From contig DATBFY010000688.1 of the NCBI GenBank assembly GCA_036558265.1, positions 1 through 9,643 of the forward strand: a DNA stretch of 9,643 nt, in the 5' to 3' direction. Below the pieces are notes generated by a model that was given only the letters and a program-made list of their open reading frames with translations, was not told the DNA's origin and did not search any database. This document shows positions 6,572 to 9,643 of this stretch, piece by piece. Made by a program: the position numbers and the translations under genes. Each line of letters opens with the position of its first letter. The first letter of the stretch is position 1. This DNA comes from RYN-433 sp036558265 (lineage in GTDB: Bacteria > Planctomycetota > Phycisphaerae > Tepidisphaerales > Tepidisphaeraceae).

Positions 6572-7147
6572 ATGGACAACGGAGCGCCCGCGCCAGCGCA
6601 CCTGTCTTACGCGACGCGGGAGATGCAATCACGGGTTCTTTTCACACGCGACGCCGAGCGCGCCTCGGTCGTCATTCACCGTCCCGGGCGGAGAGCGAAT
6701 GCTGCTGCCAAGTGTGTCGCGGAGCTGTTTGGTGAAACGTTCGTTTACATATTGGCGGTCGGCGCGTTCATTGCATGGGCGGCACCCGTGTGGTTACTCG
6801 CGCTGATTCCCGGGGCCGGTTCACTCTATGCGGTGACTTTTGCTCTCGCCTGGCTGTGGATGGCACGGCTTGATCGCCCAATCGTGATTGAGTTGACAGC
6901 GACGGAATTGAGCATCGCGAACCTCGACGAGGGCGCGCGGGCCAAACGCCTGAGCCGGGACGGGCTCTACGCGATCTATACAGTTTCTCATTCACCCCTG
7001 ATTTGGATTCGGCGGCACGGGAAAGAAATGGAGGGGATTCTCGTCACGCCTGATCGGACTGAAGCCGAACGCATCGCTGAGTTTCTACGCAAGGCCGCGG
7101 GGCTGGTGGATCCGTTCCAATCGGCCGTCGCGGAGATGTACAAATGA
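6572..7147 (+). CDS. Two-TM membrane protein of unknown function (191 aa), co-oriented with thiG and fic
   Basis: The gene starts 7 nt after the thiG stop, without a strong ribosome-binding site, and its TGA overlaps the ATG of the Fic gene (ATGA at 7144-7147). The protein has a basic N-terminal cytoplasm-like segment (1-50), two closely spaced hydrophobic helices (about 57-80 and 83-98) forming a hairpin, and a soluble C-terminal domain (about 102-191) with alternating strands PIVIELTATELSIAN and LYAIYTVSHSPLIWIRR. This plan resembles small membrane proteins with a PH-like domain after a TM hairpin, an inference from pattern only. Two 60-base lines I counted are 53% and 58% GC, well below neighbouring genes, so it may be a later arrival. 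The 4-nt overlap points to joint translation with Fic. Confidence 0.85.
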   Translation: MDNGAPAPAHLSYATREMQSRVLFTRDAERASVVIHRPGRRANAAAKCVAELFGETFVYILAVGAFIAWAAPVWLLALIPGAGSLYAVTFALAWLWMARLDRPIVIELTATELSIANLDEGARAKRLSRDGLYAIYTVSHSPLIWIRRHGKEMEGILVTPDRTEAERIAEFLRKAAGLVDPFQSAVAEMYK

Positions 7148-7998
7148 TGTCCTTCCGCAACCATCGTCTGGAGAATACGGCGCTCGGGGGAGCGACGGTG
7201 TGGCTGTTGACGGACATCGCCGAGGCGAAGGGGCGGCAGGAGGTAGTGTTGGCGGGCGCGCCCGAGCGGGTCGATCGGCTGCGCGAGTCGGCGATCGTGC
7301 AGAGCGCGGAATCGTCGAATCGGATCGAGGGCGTGGAGGTCGAGCCGGATCGGCTGGTGCCACTGGTGCTGGAGGGCGCGCGGCCGCGGAATCGATCGGA
7401 GGAAGAGGTGCAGGGGTATCGGCGGGCGCTGGATCTGATCCACAGCGAGGCCCGGCAGTTGCCGGTCACGCCGGAGGTGATCCTTCGCCTGCACGCGATC
7501 GCTCAAGAGGGCGCCGGGGACGCCGGGCAGTGGAAACAGCGGGATAACGAGATCGTGGAGTTTCCGAGCGAGGGGGGAGGCGGTCCGCCGCGCGTCCGAT
7601 TCACGCCGACCTCGGCGCGCGAGACACCGGAGGCGATGGCGGAGTTGTGCCGCTGGTACGTGGATGCCGTGGATCAGCGAAGAGTCCCGCCGCTGGTGGC
7701 GATCGCGGCGCTCGCGCTGGATTTCCTGTGTGTTCACCCGTTCCGTGATGGGAACGGACGCGTGGCGCGCCTGTTGACGCTGCTGGCGCTCTATCATGCC
7801 GATTACGAGGTCGGACGATTCATCAGCCTGGAGCGACTGATCGAGGAGACGCGCGACGAGTATTACGAGAACCTTCGATTGAGCTCACAGGCCTGGCACG
7901 AAGGAAAGCACGACCTGGGGCCGTGGCTGAACTATTTCCTGGTGATCGTGCGGCGGGCGTACATCGAGTTGGGCGAAAAGGCGACCGAAACGGCTTGA
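7144..7998 (+). CDS. Class II Fic-domain AMP-transferase (AMPylase)
   Basis: Fic enzymes transfer AMP (sometimes another nucleotide group) from a nucleotide donor to hydroxyl side chains of target proteins. The complete Fic motif HPFRDGNGRVAR is at residues 198-209 (7735-7770), with catalytic His198, the magnesium-binding Asp202 and the anion-hole GNGR. An N-terminal helix carries the inhibitory (S/T)xxxE(G/N) motif as S58-NRI-E62-G63, which defines class II, autoinhibited Fic proteins. The segment GQWKQRDNEI and the loop PPRVRFTP (about 148-155) match the family's target-docking flap. At 284 residues the protein stops soon after the Fic core (FLVIVRRAYIEL); many class II relatives continue into a winged-helix domain, which is missing here. 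The start overlaps the upstream membrane-protein stop by 4 nt. Target and donor cannot be read from the sequence. Confidence 0.93.
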   Translation: MMSFRNHRLENTALGGATVWLLTDIAEAKGRQEVVLAGAPERVDRLRESAIVQSAESSNRIEGVEVEPDRLVPLVLEGARPRNRSEEEVQGYRRALDLIHSEARQLPVTPEVILRLHAIAQEGAGDAGQWKQRDNEIVEFPSEGGGGPPRVRFTPTSARETPEAMAELCRWYVDAVDQRRVPPLVAIAALALDFLCVHPFRDGNGRVARLLTLLALYHADYEVGRFISLERLIEETRDEYYENLRLSSQAWHEGKHDLGPWLNYFLVIVRRAYIELGEKATETA

Positions 7999-8001
7999 TG
8001 A

Positions 8002-8397
8002 TCAACTGTTCTCGTACGCCTCGCGCTCGAAGAAATTGTCGTGGTAGGCGTCCTTGCCGCGGAGCTTGAGGATCAGCGAAGTCTGGAGATAGGCGGGGAT
8101 AAAGAACGGGCCCCAGCGTTCGCACTGGCGGACGTGAATGCGTTCGTGGGCGCGAGTGCGGGTGTGGGCGTCGGGGTCGCGGGCGATGACGACGTGGCCC
8201 AGGGTCATCGCGCTGGCGCCGCCGGGCAGGGGGACGAGTCTGCGGAGGAAGAAGGATGCGAAGCCGCCGTAGACTTCGAGCACTCCATCGTGCCAGCGGG
8301 CCTTGCCGCCGGTCAGCAGGGTCGGGAAGGTGACGAGCAAACCCACGGCCGTGGTCGGTGAGGTCCAGAGATAAATCAGCGGCCTGAGCGGGTTCAT
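8002..8397 (-). CDS. Small membrane protein with HExxH metallopeptidase-like motif (131 aa)
   Basis: Transcribed leftward, its TGA ends 3 bp from the Fic stop codon. The frame is open back to 8493, but the extra 32 residues are Pro-rich and cross a DnaA-like box, so I chose the ATG at 8395-8397 (MNPLRPLIYLW). A hydrophobic N-terminal stretch (about 7-30) suggests membrane insertion. Residues 84-88 read HERIH, an HExxH zinc motif (8134-8148), continuing HVRQCERWG. A conserved-looking tail DNFFEREAYENS offers Glu124 or Glu126 as a possible third ligand, the layout of gluzincin peptidases. The protein is much shorter than known membrane zinc peptidases such as M48, M50 or M56. Enzyme activity is inference; the motif itself is clear. 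No ribosome-binding site is visible. Confidence 0.8.
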   Translation of the reverse strand: MNPLRPLIYLWTSPTTAVGLLVTFPTLLTGGKARWHDGVLEVYGGFASFFLRRLVPLPGGASAMTLGHVVIARDPDAHTRTRAHERIHVRQCERWGPFFIPAYLQTSLILKLRGKDAYHDNFFEREAYENS

Positions 8398-8440
8398 CCG
8401 TAGTCGTTTCCCGACGTCGCAACATCCGGTTGGGACCGGG

Positions 8441-8449
8441 GGTGGATAA
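8441..8449 (-). promoter_or_regulatory. DnaA box, 8 of 9 matches (TTATCCACC on minus strand)
   Basis: The plus strand reads GGTGGATAA. It differs from the TTATNCACA consensus only at the last base. It lies about 45 bp upstream of the leftward HExxH gene's chosen start. Confidence 0.5.
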
Positions 8450-8468
8450 GGTGGTCCGACCTGGCGCA

Positions 8469-8598
8469 AGTCCGATAAGTAATTGGCGTTCAAACGACAG
8501 CCGGCTGATCTTATCCGCCCGGTCTGCCGCGGGCGCCGCGGCCCGCGAGGGGGCGCGTCATGTTCACTAACACGTTGTCAACACGCAGAGTCCGATAA
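8469..8598. repeat. 10-bp direct repeat AGTCCGATAA, two copies 120 bp apart
   Basis: AGTCCGATAA occurs at 8469-8478 and 8589-8598. Both copies are preceded by a similar GCGCA or ACGCAG context. On the opposite strand each contains TTATCGGAC, a relative of the DnaA-box core. They may be lineage-specific initiator sites or sites for another regulator. Confidence 0.5.
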
Positions 8599-8649
8599 TC
8601 TTGCAGGTAAGCTTATACGGCGCAATAGTTTGCTTGATTTGCGCTGGAG

Positions 8650-8658
8650 TTATCCACA
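8650..8658 (+). promoter_or_regulatory. Perfect DnaA box (TTATCCACA)
   Basis: This is an exact match to the high-affinity DnaA consensus TTATNCACA, in the AT-richer part of the region and 136 bp before the dnaN ATG. DnaA bound here could start replication or control dnaN transcription. Confidence 0.7.
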
Positions 8659-8794
8659 ATGCGCCAAGCACCACCACCCCTATTACGATCTTGAGTCTTT
8701 TGATAATGAAGCAATGGCTGTACATTAGGCACCCCGCGAATTTGCCGCGCGGGCGGGCCGCATAAAGGAGCATCCGGAAGGAAAGGCGTAAGTC

Positions 8795-9643
8795 ATGAAA
8801 GTGATCTGCAACCGAGGGGCACTCCTGGAGGCGCTGTCCGTGGCGGGGACGGTGGTGGCTTCCCGCACGCCCAAGCCCTCCCTCCAGTGCGTGAAGCTGT
8901 CGGCGCTGGAGAAGAGCCTGACGGTCGCCGCGACAGACCTGGAGGTGGCTATCCGATACCTCGACCACCAGGTGCAGATCGATGAGCCGGGCGAGGCACT
9001 GGTGCCGGCCGACAAGATGCGGGATATCGTCCGCGAGAGCGTGGACGACACGCTGTCGATCGAGATCGCCGGCGACAACGCGATCATCAAGGGGCAGGAT
9101 TCGAATTTTAAGATCTTTACGCAGAACGTGGCGGAGTTTCCGCCGGTGCCGGATTTCGAGGGCGAGCCGCAGTTCCAGATCGCCGGCGGGCACCTCAAGC
9201 AGCTCATCGGCCAGACGTTGTTCGCGGCCGCCAAGGAAAGCTCGCGCTACGCGTTCAACGGGGTGCTGGTGAACGCCAAGGCGAAGAAGATCAACCTGGT
9301 GGCGACGGACGGCCGGCGCCTGGCGATGGCCAAGGGGGACCTCGTGAGCGACAACCTGGGCAAGGACGGCGCCAAGGCGATCGTGCCCGCCAAGGCGCTG
9401 ACGCTGATCGACAAGCTGGTGGACGACCCGGAGGAGGCGGTCGGATTCCAGATCAAGGAGAACCAGATCCTGGTCCACACGTCCAGCGCGACGTTGACCA
9501 GCAGCCTGGTGGAGGGGCAGTTTCCGCCGTTCGAGGACGTGATCCCCAAGGATTGCGACAAGAAGATGACGGCGTCGACGGCGGACTTTCTGGCGAAGAT
9601 CCGGCTGGCGTCGCTGCTCACGACCGAGGAGAGCAAGGGCGTG
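8795..9643 (+). CDS. dnaN: DNA polymerase III sliding clamp (beta subunit), 3'-truncated by window
   Basis: The clamp encircles DNA and tethers polymerase III. The frame is open from the ATG at 8795 to the window end with no stop: 283 codons of an expected 365-380. The N-terminus MKVICNRGALLEALSVAGTV matches the first helix of domain I. DLEVAIR (48-54) and NFKIFTQNVAEFPPVP (104-119) are family blocks. Domain II (about 128-252) contains NGVLV (155-159), the hallmark ATDGRRLAMAK (170-180) and EGQFPPFEDVIP (240-251). Domain III begins near residue 255 and is cut. GGAAGGAAAGG (8776-8786) ends 8 nt before the ATG and is the likely ribosome-binding site. dnaA, the common upstream partner, is not here; a putative DnaA-box region is. 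Confidence 0.97.
   Translation, partial: MKVICNRGALLEALSVAGTVVASRTPKPSLQCVKLSALEKSLTVAATDLEVAIRYLDHQVQIDEPGEALVPADKMRDIVRESVDDTLSIEIAGDNAIIKGQDSNFKIFTQNVAEFPPVPDFEGEPQFQIAGGHLKQLIGQTLFAAAKESSRYAFNGVLVNAKAKKINLVATDGRRLAMAKGDLVSDNLGKDGAKAIVPAKALTLIDKLVDDPEEAVGFQIKENQILVHTSSATLTSSLVEGQFPPFEDVIPKDCDKKMTASTADFLAKIRLASLLTTEESKGV

Larger units (their letters stand above)
8398..8794. other. Candidate replication origin: TTATC/TTATA-core box cluster plus AT-rich segment upstream of dnaN
   Basis: No gene is supported here. One perfect DnaA box (TTATCCACA, 8650-8658) and one 8/9 match on the minus strand (TTATCCACC, 8441-8449) are accompanied by TTATCCGCC (8511-8519), TTATACGGC (8613-8621) and two minus-strand TTATCGGAC boxes (8470-8478, 8590-8598). 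Bases 8561-8730 are about 45% GC by hand count, against more than 60% in nearby genes, giving a possible unwinding element. dnaN follows at once, the usual company of oriC, but dnaA is absent from the window. Local GC skew does not show the expected sign switch. The region may equally be only the DnaA-regulated promoter of dnaN. Confidence 0.45.

Noticed and set aside
8041..8361. Plus-strand frame opposite the HExxH gene
   Set aside because: The minus-strand frame contains an HExxH motif and a membrane segment; this frame is Gly/Ala/Glu-rich shadow sequence.
8398..8493. Longer start for the minus-strand HExxH protein
   Set aside because: The extra 32 residues are Pro/Gly-rich without family character and overlap a DnaA-like box; the internal ATG at 8397 precedes the hydrophobic segment cleanly.
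8483..8728. Plus-strand 81-codon frame in the dnaN upstream region
   Set aside because: Low-complexity start, no homology recognised, no ribosome-binding site; it covers the DnaA-box cluster.
8567..9478. Long minus-strand open frame opposite dnaN
   Set aside because: The plus strand encodes unmistakable DnaN, and the antisense product is His/Leu/Arg-rich with no family character.
1..9643. tRNA, rRNA, insertion sequence or phage genes
   Set aside because: No cloverleaf, rRNA motif, transposase or integrase signature was seen on either strand.

Overview
This is a GC-rich bacterial chromosomal window (roughly 62-77% GC in the gene lines I counted) with eight genes supported from the sequence. 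The two outermost genes run off the window. High GC, large exported proteins of unknown family, a subtilase carrying PPC and propeller repeats, and intergenic palindromic elements would suit a planctomycete or another free-living environmental lineage. No marker in the window settles the taxonomy.

Layout. (a) 1-2516: 3' part of a secreted S8 subtilase; the catalytic Asp lies at the very left edge, followed by two PPC-like domains and a 47-49-residue repeat propeller. (b) 2517-2875: gene-free, with an 18-bp perfect inverted repeat directly behind the protease. (c) 2876-4552: exported protein of unknown function. (d) 4553-4726: a second, unrelated palindromic element. (e) 4727-5476: membrane-anchored coiled-coil protein of unknown function. 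(f) 5529-7998: a tight four-gene run of thiS, thiG, a two-TM membrane protein and a class II Fic AMP-transferase. (g) 8002-8397, minus strand: a small membrane protein with an HExxH motif. (h) 8398-8794: AT-richer intergenic region with a perfect DnaA box and five further TTATC/TTATA-core 9-mers. (i) 8795 to the end: 5' three quarters of dnaN, the DNA polymerase III sliding clamp.

How the genes work together. ThiS (sulfur carrier) and ThiG (thiazole synthase) form the thiazole branch of thiamine biosynthesis. Their transcript appears to start at or next to the thiS ATG, with a palindrome where the -35 element should be. The membrane protein and Fic gene follow with a 7-nt gap and then a 4-nt ATGA overlap, so they may be co-transcribed with thiSG although nothing links them to thiamine. 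The dnaN upstream region looks like a candidate replication origin even though dnaA is not next to it.

No clearly new multi-gene system is evident. The best leads are the candidate oriC at dnaN without dnaA, the membrane protein/Fic gene pair, the HExxH mini-protein, and the two different palindromic elements at the 3' ends of neighbouring genes.
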